In this document: one piece after another, positions 8,397 to 15,416 of the stretch
How positions within the stretch are numbered: the stretch's first letter is position 1
Layout of the letters: each line of letters opens with the position of its first letter
Source of the DNA: Aequorivita soesokkakensis
GTDB lineage: Bacteria > Bacteroidota > Bacteroidia > Flavobacteriales > Flavobacteriaceae
Reading direction: 5' to 3'
Assembly (NCBI RefSeq): GCF_001641085.1
Contig: NZ_LXIE01000001.1
Span: 434,001 to 498,000 of the forward strand
Length of the DNA stretch: 64,000 nucleotides
Made by a program: the position numbers and the translations under genes
The notes under the pieces: generated by a model
Databases searched by the model: none
Seen by the model: only the letters and a program-made list of their open reading frames with translations
What the model was told of the DNA's origin: nothing

Positions 8397-8957
8397 ATGA
8401 CCACCTTAAAACCTGCCAAAGGACTGTTATTGGTTGCCGAACCTTCCATTATTGGAGATGTTTCCTTTAACCGATCTGTAGTGCTTTTGGCTGAATATAA
8501 TGAGAATGGCTCTGTTGGGTTTATACTAAACAAACCTTTAGAGCACAAGCTTCGGGATTTCGTTCCAGAGGTGAATTCCAAACTTCCCGTTTATAACGGT
8601 GGCCCGGTGGAACAAGACAACCTTTATTTTATTCACTGTATTCCTGAAATTATCCCGGACAGTATTGAAATTTCCAATGGTATTTATTGGGGTGGTGATT
8701 TTAGCGCCATTATAGACCTGCTTAAAGAAGACAAACTTAAAAAAGAACAAATACGTTTTTTTCTTGGTTATTCAGGTTGGGAAAGCGACCAACTAGAACA
8801 GGAACTTGAAGTGAACAGCTGGGTGGTGGTTCCAAATAATTATAACAATACCATTATTGGGAAAACTAACATCAATTTTTGGAAAGAAAAAATGATCGAG
8901 TTTGGCGGGGATTATATTTTATGGTCCAACGCCCCTGAAAACCCAAGTTTCAACTAA
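8397..8957 (+). CDS. YqgE/AlgH family protein (DUF179)
   Basis: This is a 186-residue protein of the YqgE/AlgH family, a conserved cytoplasmic fold whose biochemical role is not established. Family marks are P-A-K-G-L-L-L-V-A-E-P near the start, F-N-R-S-V-V-L-L-A-E-Y, G-F-I-L-N-K-P-L near residue 42, Y-N-G-G-P-V-E near 66, and F-F-L-G-Y-S-G-W-E near 120. It is preceded by about 140 bp of AT-rich spacer after the HU terminator. Its end overlaps the end of the convergent aminotransferase gene by 4 bp. Confidence 0.92.
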   Translation: MTTLKPAKGLLLVAEPSIIGDVSFNRSVVLLAEYNENGSVGFILNKPLEHKLRDFVPEVNSKLPVYNGGPVEQDNLYFIHCIPEIIPDSIEISNGIYWGGDFSAIIDLLKEDKLKKEQIRFFLGYSGWESDQLEQELEVNSWVVVPNNYNNTIIGKTNINFWKEKMIEFGGDYILWSNAPENPSFN

Positions 8958-9793
8958 CCCATCCGCGCTTTTAGGTTCAGTTTTGCCAATAGCGTTTTTG
9001 CTATCGTATTTCCAAATTCTTTTTTACGGTATTTTGTTATTGGAACAATTCCTTGAATAACATTCGTAATAAAAATTTCATCCGCTTTTTGAAGCTCAAA
9101 AGGAGAAATTGAGGTTTCTTCCAACTTGAAATCTTCCATGGTTCCCAAAATTGAAATAAGCTGCTTTCGCGTAACACCGTTAAGGGAGCCATCCGCCAAA
9201 GGGGGTGTTTTTATTGTATTTCCCGAAACCAAAAAGATGTTTCCATTAAGTGCTTCAACTACCTGTTTGTGTTCGTTCAATAGCAAACAATTTTCATAAT
9301 CGTTCTCTTTCGCGTAAATGCTCCCTAAAATATTTATAAGTCTATTATTGCTTTTTAAAGTTGAAAGTAGTCCGGAAGCAACATAATGGTCTTTAAAAAG
9401 CTCCACTTCGCAATCGCCTTCATTTAAAACATAAAAAGGTGTTTCAAGATTTTCAGTTGAAATTAAATATTCAATCTCATTTGTATTTGGGGTGTATTTT
9501 CCGCCTGTTTTACGCCAAACCAGTAGTTTTATGCGAAATCCTACACCTTTTTTTTCTTCCGAATTGATTGTTTTTAAAATTTCCGCTTCCAGAAATTCCA
9601 TCGTAAAATTCATTGGAATTTCCATTCGCAGAATTCGCATGGAGGCCATTAAGCGAAAATAATGGTCTTCCCAGAAATATATTTTTCCGCCGGAAAAGCG
9701 GAGGGTTTCAAAAACAGCATCGCCATAATTCAACCCGCGATTATCAAATGAAACACTTGCTTTTTCCGTAAGATTTCCGTTCAGATTTACCAT
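8954..9793 (-). CDS. Class IV PLP aminotransferase (PabC/IlvE-like)
   Basis: This 279-residue enzyme belongs to the fold-type IV PLP family, which includes branched-chain aminotransferase, D-amino-acid aminotransferase and 4-amino-4-deoxychorismate lyase. Visible marks are N-Y-G-D-A-V-F-E-T-L-R near residue 22, the likely PLP Lys in L-K-S-N-N-R-L near 146, E-A-L-N-G-N-I-F near 180 (cofactor loop), and G-V-T-R-K-Q-L-I near 206 (phosphate loop). The length and the short N-terminus favour a PabC-like lyase, making p-aminobenzoate for folate, over IlvE, but the sequence alone does not decide this. No folate gene is adjacent. It is convergent with the YqgE gene. Confidence 0.85.
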   Translation of the reverse strand: MVNLNGNLTEKASVSFDNRGLNYGDAVFETLRFSGGKIYFWEDHYFRLMASMRILRMEIPMNFTMEFLEAEILKTINSEEKKGVGFRIKLLVWRKTGGKYTPNTNEIEYLISTENLETPFYVLNEGDCEVELFKDHYVASGLLSTLKSNNRLINILGSIYAKENDYENCLLLNEHKQVVEALNGNIFLVSGNTIKTPPLADGSLNGVTRKQLISILGTMEDFKLEETSISPFELQKADEIFITNVIQGIVPITKYRKKEFGNTIAKTLLAKLNLKARMG

Positions 9794-9823
9794 AAAAAAA
9801 ACCGCCTTTGTTTAAGACGGCTC
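9793..9823 (-). terminator. Terminator after the START-domain gene
   Basis: Read on the minus strand, GCCGTCTT pairs with AAGGCGGT across an AAACA-rich loop and is followed by seven or more T. It ends right at the start codon of the class IV aminotransferase gene, separating the two transcripts. Confidence 0.75.
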
Positions 9824-9848
9824 AAAGATACTATATTTTATAGGGTTC

Positions 9849-10235
9849 TTATACTGATCCCAAAATTTGCTTTAAGTTTGAAATCATATTGTCCCAAAGC
9901 ATTTTTCCCTCTTCAATTTCGTCTTCCTCCGCATAATCCGTTACCATCAACGAAACGTCTTTGGTAATTTCATCCACTTGAATGCGAAGCTCAAAATAGA
10001 ACTCTTCGCCTTCATCTTCCACCCATCTAAATTTGATTCGTTCGGGGCTTTTTTTGCTGAGCAATTTTGCTCGCTCTTCGCTGCCGGACCAGATAAAAGT
10101 GTAAAACTCACCACGGGAATTTACGTTGTCTGCATACCATTCCGAAAGACCGGAAGGGGTTGAAATATATTGGTATAATAATGAAGGGGAAACCTGAATG
10201 GGAAATTCCATTTCATATTTAATTTTGTCTTCCAT
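9849..10235 (-). CDS. START-like / AHSA1-type domain protein
   Basis: This is a 128-residue protein with the look of the SRPBCC/AHSA1 START-like family common in Bacteroidota. It has an amphipathic N-terminal strand, F-P-I-Q-V-S-P-S-L-L-Y-Q-Y-I near residue 11, and the family mark G-L-S-E-W-Y-A-D-N-V near 29. Beta strands follow (F-I-W-S-G-S-E-E-R-A, I-K-F-R-W), and the C-terminal helix is M-L-W-D-N-M-I-S-N-L-K-Q-I-L. Members are cytoplasmic and bind small hydrophobic ligands or assist proteins; nothing here names the ligand. The gene sits upstream of the aminotransferase on the same strand but is separated from it by a terminator. Confidence 0.82.
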   Translation of the reverse strand: MEDKIKYEMEFPIQVSPSLLYQYISTPSGLSEWYADNVNSRGEFYTFIWSGSEERAKLLSKKSPERIKFRWVEDEGEEFYFELRIQVDEITKDVSLMVTDYAEEDEIEEGKMLWDNMISNLKQILGSV

Positions 10236-10360
10236 AGCTGTTCGTTAGTTGATGCCCAATATATATATATTAATTTTAACCTCAAATGAAAGATTGAAAA
10301 TTTTTCAGTAGATTGAAGTTTCAAAAGTGTAAATAATTTCAATAAAAACAGAACCTAATA

Positions 10361-10391
10361 TTTGCCACAGATGATTTTGTTTCTATCTTTG
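10361..10391 (+). promoter_or_regulatory. Predicted promoter of tRNA-Met
   Basis: TTTG at 10361-10364 and TATCTTTG at 10384-10391 with exactly 19 bp between them match the Bacteroidota promoter pattern. The tRNA starts 43 bp downstream. Confidence 0.75.
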
Positions 10392-10433
10392 CACCCGCTT
10401 GCGTAAAATGCTTTGCATTGCGCGATAAAATAT

Positions 10434-10507
10434 GGCGAGGTAGCTCAGCTGGTTAGAGCGTCGGATTCATAACCCGGAGGTCGCGAGTTCAAGTCTCGCT
10501 CTCGCTA
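10434..10507 (+). tRNA. tRNA-Met (CAT), insertion target of the island
   Basis: A complete 74-nt cloverleaf is present without an encoded CCA. The acceptor stem GGCGAGG pairs with TCTCGCT, including two G-U pairs. The D-arm is GCTC/GAGC, the anticodon loop is TTCATAA with anticodon CAT, the T-arm is GCGAG-TTCAAGT-CTCGC, and the discriminator is A at 10507. The paired 1-72 position argues against the initiator tRNA. A tRNA-Ile with modified CAT anticodon is the other option. Its 3' half is the left copy of the island attachment repeat. Confidence 0.95.
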
Positions 10508-10511
10508 CAAA
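10466..10511 (+). repeat. Left island attachment repeat (in tRNA-Met)
   Basis: A 46-bp segment from the anticodon loop through the 3' end of the tRNA plus CAAA, identical to 31292-31337. It defines the attachment core used by the adjacent integrase. Confidence 0.92.
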
Positions 10512-10530
10512 GGTCAAAGTGCCAAAAACA

Positions 10531-10560
10531 AACGGCTAGGTTCATTCCTAACCGTTTTTT
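10531..10560 (+). terminator. Terminator between tRNA-Met and island integrase
   Basis: AACGGCTAGG pairs with CCTAACCGTT (one mismatch) around TTCATT and runs into eight T. It ends directly at the integrase start codon, so the integrase gene has no room for a ribosome binding site in front of its ATG. Confidence 0.8.
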
Positions 10561-10562
10561 TT

Positions 10563-11939
10563 ATGGAATCTATTCTCGAATTTATTACCTTGGAACACAG
10601 AATTGAACACGATTTGGAACACAAAAAGCAATTTTCTGCACCAAAAATCTACAATGCCAACGGCGACCTCAACAAGCGTTGGTATGTCTATTATTCTTTT
10701 CGAAATCCGATCAGTGGCAAGCTTGAAAGACAAAAAAATGTATATGGCATAACAAATACCTTTTCGACTTTCGAGGAAAGGATGTATGTGCTTTCCACTT
10801 ATGCTAGAAATCTTTTAAAATTATTGGAGCAAGGGTACAGCCCCTATAATGACAACACAGCACTTTACCAGAATCTAAAAAAGGAAGAAGAAAATTCAGT
10901 TCCCGCCAAAAACGCTATTGCAACCGAACAATTGATGACAGACAACACCCCAATTTCAATTAAGTCTGTATTGGAAGGAAACACTGGAAACCCTACCATT
11001 CACCCAGAAAAATTGGAAAGTGCCAATTGCAACGCCGATGCAACGCTTACGGTTGAAATGGCATTGCAACAGGCATTATCCATAAAGAAGAATGTAGTAA
11101 ACGAGCGAACCCTTGCGGATTATACCTACAAAGCAAAGCATCTTCTTAAATGGCTGGAAGAAAATGAGCCAACTGTAGTTGCAATGGAGCAGTTGACAAA
11201 GCAACACCTCAATACCTATCTCAATGATATTCTTGGAAGGACAAGCGCAAGGAACAGGAACAACTACAGAATAGATTTGAGCAGCCTTTTCCAGACGTTG
11301 AAAGACAATGATCTTGTTGCAGAGAACTATCTAAAAAAAATACCGCCACTACGCTCCGTTCCAGTCCGCAACAGAGGTTTTTCCCTAAAGGAGCAGGAAA
11401 AAATATTTTTATATCTAGAAGAACGCGACCCGTTGCTCCTACTCTATATAAAATTTATTTCCTACGCATTTTTAAGACCAATTGAAGCATGCAGGATAAA
11501 AGTGGAAGATGTTGACGTAACCAATAAAAGAATCCGTTTTAAGGCAAAGAACAAGCCCTACAAGACCAAAATATTGCCCCAGTTGCTAATAGATGCACTG
11601 CCAGACCTTTCTGGGCTCCCAAAGGAAAATCTTTTGTTCTCCCCAAAGGGAATTGGACTACATTGGGAATCCAAGCTGGCAAACAGAAGGGACTATTTCT
11701 CAAAACGGTTCAAGGAAGTGATAAAGGATCATTTTGGATTCAATGAGAATTATGGACTGTACAGTTTTAGGCACACCTACATTACCAAATTGTACAATGA
11801 GCTGATAAAGGAACAGGCACCATTTTCCGCAAAAAGCAGGTTGATGTTGATTACTGGCCATACCACAATGACCGCACTTGAAAAATACCTGCGTACCATT
11901 GATGCCGAAATGCCAGCCGATTATTCAGATATGTTATAA
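10563..11939 (+). CDS. Island tyrosine integrase (tRNA-Met specific)
   Basis: This is a 458-residue phage-type tyrosine recombinase, the natural candidate for inserting the island at tRNA-Met. The N-terminal 110 residues resemble the arm-binding region of flavobacterial integrases (W-Y-V-Y-Y-S-F-R-N-P). A SAM-like core domain spans about 155-260. The catalytic domain shows F-L-R-P-I-E-A near residue 305, S-F-R-H-T-Y near 403, T-G-H-T-T-M near 430, and E-K-Y-L-R with the nucleophile Tyr near 442. The first His of the usual H-x-x-R is Tyr here (Y-S-F-R). The ATG abuts a terminator, so the start is not certain. A stretch L-E-H/I-E-H/L-E-H near residue 10 is encoded by the left 12-bp repeats. Confidence 0.92.
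   Translation: MESILEFITLEHRIEHDLEHKKQFSAPKIYNANGDLNKRWYVYYSFRNPISGKLERQKNVYGITNTFSTFEERMYVLSTYARNLLKLLEQGYSPYNDNTALYQNLKKEEENSVPAKNAIATEQLMTDNTPISIKSVLEGNTGNPTIHPEKLESANCNADATLTVEMALQQALSIKKNVVNERTLADYTYKAKHLLKWLEENEPTVVAMEQLTKQHLNTYLNDILGRTSARNRNNYRIDLSSLFQTLKDNDLVAENYLKKIPPLRSVPVRNRGFSLKEQEKIFLYLEERDPLLLLYIKFISYAFLRPIEACRIKVEDVDVTNKRIRFKAKNKPYKTKILPQLLIDALPDLSGLPKENLLFSPKGIGLHWESKLANRRDYFSKRFKEVIKDHFGFNENYGLYSFRHTYITKLYNELIKEQAPFSAKSRLMLITGHTTMTALEKYLRTIDAEMPADYSDML
10591..10622 (+). repeat. Left 12-bp periodic GAACAC repeats (candidate arm sites)
   Basis: TGGAACAC (10591), TTGAACAC (10603) and TGGAACAC (10615) are spaced exactly 12 bp apart inside the 5' end of the integrase gene. A matching triplet lies at 31199-31230, the other end of the island. 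The most likely role is arm-type binding sites for the integrase. Confidence 0.7.
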
Positions 11940-11941
11940 CT

Positions 11942-12619
11942 ATGGATACTTATAAAATATTTATAAAACTTTATAGGCGGTTGATGTCGCAATCGGTATT
12001 TTATGTGCCAAGTGAATTGATCGTAGATGAAATTCAGGAGATGTTCAATTTTCCACTTAATGACTACGCAGACCAGCTTTTATATCTCTCGAAAGATAGA
12101 AATACAACGCTATTGCAAAATCCTGAGGCATTGGAGAATATTATTGCAAAGAGGTTCCAACTGGAAAGAACCGTTTCCTACCTGCTCAGGCAAAAAAGCA
12201 TTATGGATGAAGGAAGCTATACGTACCTACAGGAAAAATATATGGAACAGGTGAATGTTGCATGTTATGTTTCAACCCTATTATGCGATAATGTAAAAGC
12301 ATATTTTCCAAATGAAACATTGGTTCTGTACAATTCATTTCTTGCCCAACAAAATGCAATGGATGAACATCGGAATGAGTTGGTCAAGATGTTGAAGATA
12401 ACCAACAACCAACCGTACAGGTTGGAAGACATTACAAACCTAAGTTTATTGAAAAACCCTACGGTTAAGGAAGCATTTTCATTGCAATCAAAGGGATTGC
12501 AACGGGACGGATTGGAGGTGCGATCAACGGATGGCATTGCAATTATTTCAGATGAAGCGGCACGGGATTTTCTATTGGAAACAGTTTTTTCGATTCCTTT
12601 AAAAAAGATTCAGAAGTAA
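11942..12619 (+). CDS. Integrase-linked protein of unknown function
   Basis: This 225-residue protein starts 2 bp after the integrase stop, so it is very probably co-translated with it. I do not recognise the family. It is mostly helical by eye, with hydrophobic-charged alternation (Y-R-R-L-M-S-Q-S-V-F-Y-V-P-S-E-L), no signal peptide, no membrane segment and no clear nucleic-acid motif. A role as excision or integration accessory factor is suggested only by position. Its stop codon is followed within 15 bp by the half attC-like element that closes the cassette array, so it marks the fixed far boundary of the array. Confidence 0.6.
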   Translation: MDTYKIFIKLYRRLMSQSVFYVPSELIVDEIQEMFNFPLNDYADQLLYLSKDRNTTLLQNPEALENIIAKRFQLERTVSYLLRQKSIMDEGSYTYLQEKYMEQVNVACYVSTLLCDNVKAYFPNETLVLYNSFLAQQNAMDEHRNELVKMLKITNNQPYRLEDITNLSLLKNPTVKEAFSLQSKGLQRDGLEVRSTDGIAIISDEAARDFLLETVFSIPLKKIQK

Positions 12620-12642
12620 GGAGCTATAGGCATTGTTGTTTG
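12620..12642 (-). repeat. Half attC-like element closing the array
   Basis: GCTATAGG followed by CATTGTTGTTTG resembles the right ends of the complete elements (for example GCGTATAGGTGATGTTGG at 15381). The matching left arm is missing, because the integrase-linked gene ends at 12619. It looks like a truncated or terminal attachment site. Confidence 0.55.
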
Positions 12643-12645
12643 TTT

Positions 12646-12741
12646 TTATTCCAATTCGGCTTTAAAATCTCCTTTTATTTCAATTTCTCCGCTGCAATCC
12701 GATTCACAAATTCCTTTGAAATAAAAAATTTCAAAAATCAT
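12646..12741 (-). CDS. Possible 31-residue ORF in the last cassette
   Basis: A 31-codon frame starts with ATG overlapping the stop of the broken lipoprotein gene (ATGA) and has AAGGAG 6 bp upstream, a better ribosome site than most genes here. It contains two Cys (G-I-C-E-S-D-C-S) and ends just before the half attC element. It could be a tiny gene or the shifted tail of the upstream gene. The call rests only on start context and position. Confidence 0.3.
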   Translation of the reverse strand: MIFEIFYFKGICESDCSGEIEIKGDFKAELE

Positions 12742-13198
12742 TTCTCCTTTTTGTTTAGGAATTTCAATTCCTGTTCAAGCGTTATTACTTTTGGGTCAAT
12801 TGCTGGACCAGATACCCAATAATTAAAATCCGATTTGAATTGATTGTCGGCTATTTTTATCGTCAAATATTGACTATACGCTGGATTAGTCTCAAAAATC
12901 TTCAATTCAAGAGTATCAGAGTCAGTTCGTTTTAATTCCGTAGATCTCATTAATCTTAAACTGTCGTTATTTACAATTGCATTAGATTTTATGATATATT
13001 GAGTTGAGTTGAGTCAGGAACATTATCATATCCAGATTCCGTCTTCAAAGTCAAAGGATTGAGCATAAATTCGATTGAATTAAACAGATTGCTATTTAAT
13101 TCTTTGTCAATAGTTATTTTTTCAAATTCCGTGTTGTTTTTTTTAATTCCGCATGAAACTAAAATTGTAGAAAGTATTATTATCAGCAGTTTTTTCAA
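12738..13198 (-). pseudogene. Lipoprotein gene split by a 5-bp repeat expansion
   Basis: The 5' part (TTG start at 13198) encodes a lipoprotein signal: K-K-L-L-I-I-I-L-S-T-I-L-V-S-C-G. It stops at 12989 after D-S-T-Q-L-N-I-S. The other frame continues without a stop down to 12738 (Y-I-I-K-S-N-A-I-V... ending N-K-K-E-K). At the junction the minus strand reads three copies of CTCAA. Removing one copy rejoins the frames as D-S-T-Q-Y-I-I-K and gives a protein of 151 residues. This is either a loss-of-function slip or reversible phase variation. The ends of this cassette (GTTGTTTG and CACACATAAC) do not match, unlike every other cassette. Function unknown. Confidence 0.65.
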
Positions 13199-13220
13199 TT
13201 CAAAGTCGTTTTTAAATCAC

Positions 13221-13354
13221 ACATAACGTTTAGGCTATGGTTTCGTTGCGGAAAATGTCCGAAGGACTTTTGCGCTGTAGCCGAAAGATAGCAAAACGGC
13301 GAGAATTTTCGGTAGAAAATTCCGCCGCAATGAACTATAGCCGTTGTTACCTGC
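13221..13354 (-). repeat. attC-like element 1
   Basis: The minus-strand arms GGCTATAGTTCATTGCGG and CCGCAACGAAACCATAGCC pair with two mismatches and one extra base in the second arm, like the extrahelical bases of integron attC sites. Outer ends are ...GGTAAC and GTTATG.... Confidence 0.8.
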
Positions 13355-13982
13355 TGGCTTTATCCGTTTTGATGTATGTTATTAATACTAATCTGAAAAA
13401 CATATTATCAAAATCCTGAGCATTTTCAAGTACGAAATTTGCAAAAATAAGATGTTCTTTGTCGATTTCCATTATTGATAGGATATCGGAATTAAAACTC
13501 ATAGATTCAATTTGTTCTTCAGGTAATTGCTTTATTAATTCCTCATCTGTTATTAAAAATTGTCGTTCATTATATTTTAGATGAAGGTTTCCAATAGGGT
13601 TTTGCTTCACAAACCATTCTCCTTTTAAAATTTTACCTTTTAAATTTTGGATGAAGTTTTGATTTTCATCAAATCTGATTTGGTCGGGGGTTTGTATGTT
13701 TAAGGTTTTTCCATTTATTCGCTTAGCACTTTCTAGTTTCCAATTTCCAATTAATAATTTTTTTATTGTTGAGCTATCTTTTTTTGTCAATAATTCAATC
13801 CTTTTGTCATCTACAAGATGGGTGCTCAAAGAATCTAAATTAGACGCTAATTCGCTTTTCAAAATTATTTTTCCACGTGGATTTAATGAATCATAGACAA
13901 TTATAATATCCTCTGGATTAGTCTGTCCGAAAGTACTCGAGGAAAGAATCGCAAATAGAAAAATCAATAGTTTTTGTTTCAT
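13347..13982 (-). CDS. Secreted lipocalin-like cassette protein
   Basis: This 211-residue protein has a signal peptide (MKQKLLIFLFAILSSSTFGQ) and a region near residue 75 (L-I-G-N-W-K-L-E-S-A-K-R) that resembles the start of lipocalin-like domains, followed by beta-rich sequence. It is probably exported. It fills one cassette whose ends GTTACCTGC (13346) and GCAGGTAAC (14002) are exact complements. The stop codon TAA is part of the attC end GGTAAC, so the recombination site supplies the stop. The start codon is about 20 bp from the preceding attC with no promoter in between. Physiological role unknown. Confidence 0.75.
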   Translation of the reverse strand: MKQKLLIFLFAILSSSTFGQTNPEDIIIVYDSLNPRGKIILKSELASNLDSLSTHLVDDKRIELLTKKDSSTIKKLLIGNWKLESAKRINGKTLNIQTPDQIRFDENQNFIQNLKGKILKGEWFVKQNPIGNLHLKYNERQFLITDEELIKQLPEEQIESMSFNSDILSIMEIDKEHLIFANFVLENAQDFDNMFFRLVLITYIKTDKASR

Positions 13983-14001
13983 CTATATGTTTTTTTAGCT
14001 T

Positions 14002-14138
14002 GCAGGTAACGTGTTTGGCTATGGTTTCGTTGCGTGAAAATCCGCGAGGATTTTCCGCCGTAAACCGAAGATAGCAAATTTGCGAGGACTTTCCGAAAGG
14101 AAAGTCAGAAGCAATGAACTATAGCCGATGTTGTGCGT
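14002..14138 (-). repeat. attC-like element 2
   Basis: The arms GGCTATAGTTCATTGC and GCAACGAAACCATAGCC pair on the minus strand with one extra base, as in element 1. The ends are ACGCACAAC (shared with its own cassette start at 14616) and GTTACCTGC. Confidence 0.8.
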
Positions 14139-14598
14139 TCGTACTTTTTAATTCAGTCAGTTTTTTATAGTCAGAAATTGGGAATTCGTGCCTCCACTTT
14201 TCTTTATAGCCTTCAATTCCGTTTTCGTCTAATATTCTTTTTATTGAGTTAAATCCGTTAGAGATTAAACTTTTTAAAGTTGTTTCTCCTTTGAATAAAG
14301 ATTCATATTTATCCGCATCATTCATATATTCAGTTGCGTAATCCTCGTACCATTTTAATTCAATCGTAATTTTGGTGGAATCAATTTTTTCAATTATTAT
14401 TTGGTGTTCTCCAGGTTCTTCGTAGAAAGGAATCACAACTCTATTTCTGTCAGTCAAAAGTCCGATTAGTGCATTGATAATAGAATTCAGAGTATCGTGA
14501 AGATATGAAGCATTAAATTCAGCCGAAAAATCTCTCGATTTGAGCTTTCCAACTGCCCAACCGTGTTCTTCTAATATGTAGTCAAATTCAATTTTCAT
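14119..14598 (-). CDS. Cassette protein of unknown function (159 aa)
   Basis: I do not recognise this 159-residue protein. It has no signal peptide. The first half is beta-rich (M-K-I-E-F-D-Y-I-L-E-E, H-Q-I-I-I-E-K-I-D-S-T-K-I-T-I-E) and the second half is helical with many charged residues, suggesting a soluble cytoplasmic protein. The coding frame runs through the attC end: codons for T-N-A-Q-H-R-L lie in the attC sequence and the stop TAG falls in its stem. The C-terminal tail is therefore shaped by the recombination site. The cassette ends GTTGTGCGT and ACGCACAAC match exactly. Confidence 0.7.
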   Translation of the reverse strand: MKIEFDYILEEHGWAVGKLKSRDFSAEFNASYLHDTLNSIINALIGLLTDRNRVVIPFYEEPGEHQIIIEKIDSTKITIELKWYEDYATEYMNDADKYESLFKGETTLKSLISNGFNSIKRILDENGIEGYKEKWRHEFPISDYKKLTELKSTNAQHRL

Positions 14599-14615
14599 AT
14601 GGTTGAGTCAGTATG

Positions 14616-14751
14616 ACGCACAACGGTTTCGTATAACCGTTAGTTACGGGTTAATATGCGTTAATTTTCGGGTTGGCACAGACGTTAGCAATTCCGAGTG
14701 GATTCGGACGCAGTCGAATCCGCCGTAATTGCGGTTATACATTGTTGCCTA
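14616..14751 (-). repeat. attC-like element 3
   Basis: The outer arms around GTATAACCG and CGGTTATAC are complementary. The interior holds GC-richer inverted segments (GGATTCGGAC with GTCGAATCC). Ends are TGTAGGCAAC (pairing with the start of its own cassette at 15265) and GTTGTGCGT. Confidence 0.75.
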
Positions 14752-14754
14752 CAG

Positions 14755-15261
14755 TTATTTCTGCGCAACCTTCTTACCATTCCGATATTCGATTTCCAAT
14801 TCCGTTCCGTCATCTTTGATGCAAAATTCTGTTCCGTGTTTTTTGTTATCCAAATATTCGCAGCGGTAAGTCAGCTTGTCATTTTCGTATTTTTCAATAA
14901 GAGTTTTCTTTCCATTTTGGTCATAGAATTTAAACTCCATCGTTGGTTTTGATAATCCGTATCTGGTTACTTTTTTCTTATCAAACGTTTTTTCGTAAAA
15001 TTCTGTCAGCTCTACAGGTTTTGGTTTTTCCGTTCCGTTGTAATAAAGTATTGATTTAATCGGAATTCCTTTTTCATAATATTCTTCGTACACCAAATGT
15101 CCATTTTTGCGAACTTTTTGCGCTTGTCCAGAAAATAATTGGTCATTCGCCACTTTATACGCCAAATTATTTTCCACATAAATTTCTTTCAGCCCGACTT
15201 TTTCTTGAGCGAAAAGTCCACCGAATGAACAAAATATTATGATTAGCAGGATTTTTTTCAT
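14755..15261 (-). CDS. Secreted MORN/YwqK-like repeat protein
   Basis: This 168-residue exported protein has a signal peptide (MKKILLIIIFCSFGGLFAQ). Several Y-E-E-Y-Y-E-K-G, F-Y-D-Q-N-G-K-K and C-E-Y-L-D-N-K-K-H-G-type units follow, matching the MORN/YwqK-like repeats common in Bacteroidota secreted proteins. The frame extends to a TTG at 15273 inside the attC end, but the ATG at 15261 starts the signal peptide directly. That leaves only 3 bp between the cassette boundary and the start codon, so there is no room for a promoter or normal leader in the cassette. The cassette ends match over 10 bp (GTTGCCTACA, TGTAGGCAAC). Function unknown. Confidence 0.75.
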   Translation of the reverse strand: MKKILLIIIFCSFGGLFAQEKVGLKEIYVENNLAYKVANDQLFSGQAQKVRKNGHLVYEEYYEKGIPIKSILYYNGTEKPKPVELTEFYEKTFDKKKVTRYGLSKPTMEFKFYDQNGKKTLIEKYENDKLTYRCEYLDNKKHGTEFCIKDDGTELEIEYRNGKKVAQK

Positions 15262-15264
15262 AAT

Positions 15265-15404
15265 TGTAGGCAACGGTTCTCAGCTATACGCAGGCAGGGA
15301 TTTTAACCACTGAATTTCCTACGAAGAACTGAACTTTAACTTTACCACTTATCTGTCCTACGAAGCACGAAACCCCTGCTTGCGTATAGGTGATGTTGGC
15401 GGTA
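15265..15404 (-). repeat. attC-like element 4
   Basis: The arms around AGCTATACGCAGGCAGGG and CCCTGCTTGCGTATAGG are complementary, and the middle carries CCTACGAAG twice. Ends are TACCGCCAAC and GTTGCCTACA on the minus strand. Confidence 0.78.
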
Positions 15405-15416
15405 TGTGCTTCTTTT

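Noticed and set aside
12640-12822. A plus-strand frame in the last cassette
   Set aside because: Low-complexity F- and N-rich translation opposite the lipoprotein gene, with no ribosome site.
13983-14118. attC-like hairpins as ordinary terminators
   Set aside because: They are too long, lack consistent T runs, and their ends follow the cassette-pairing rule instead.
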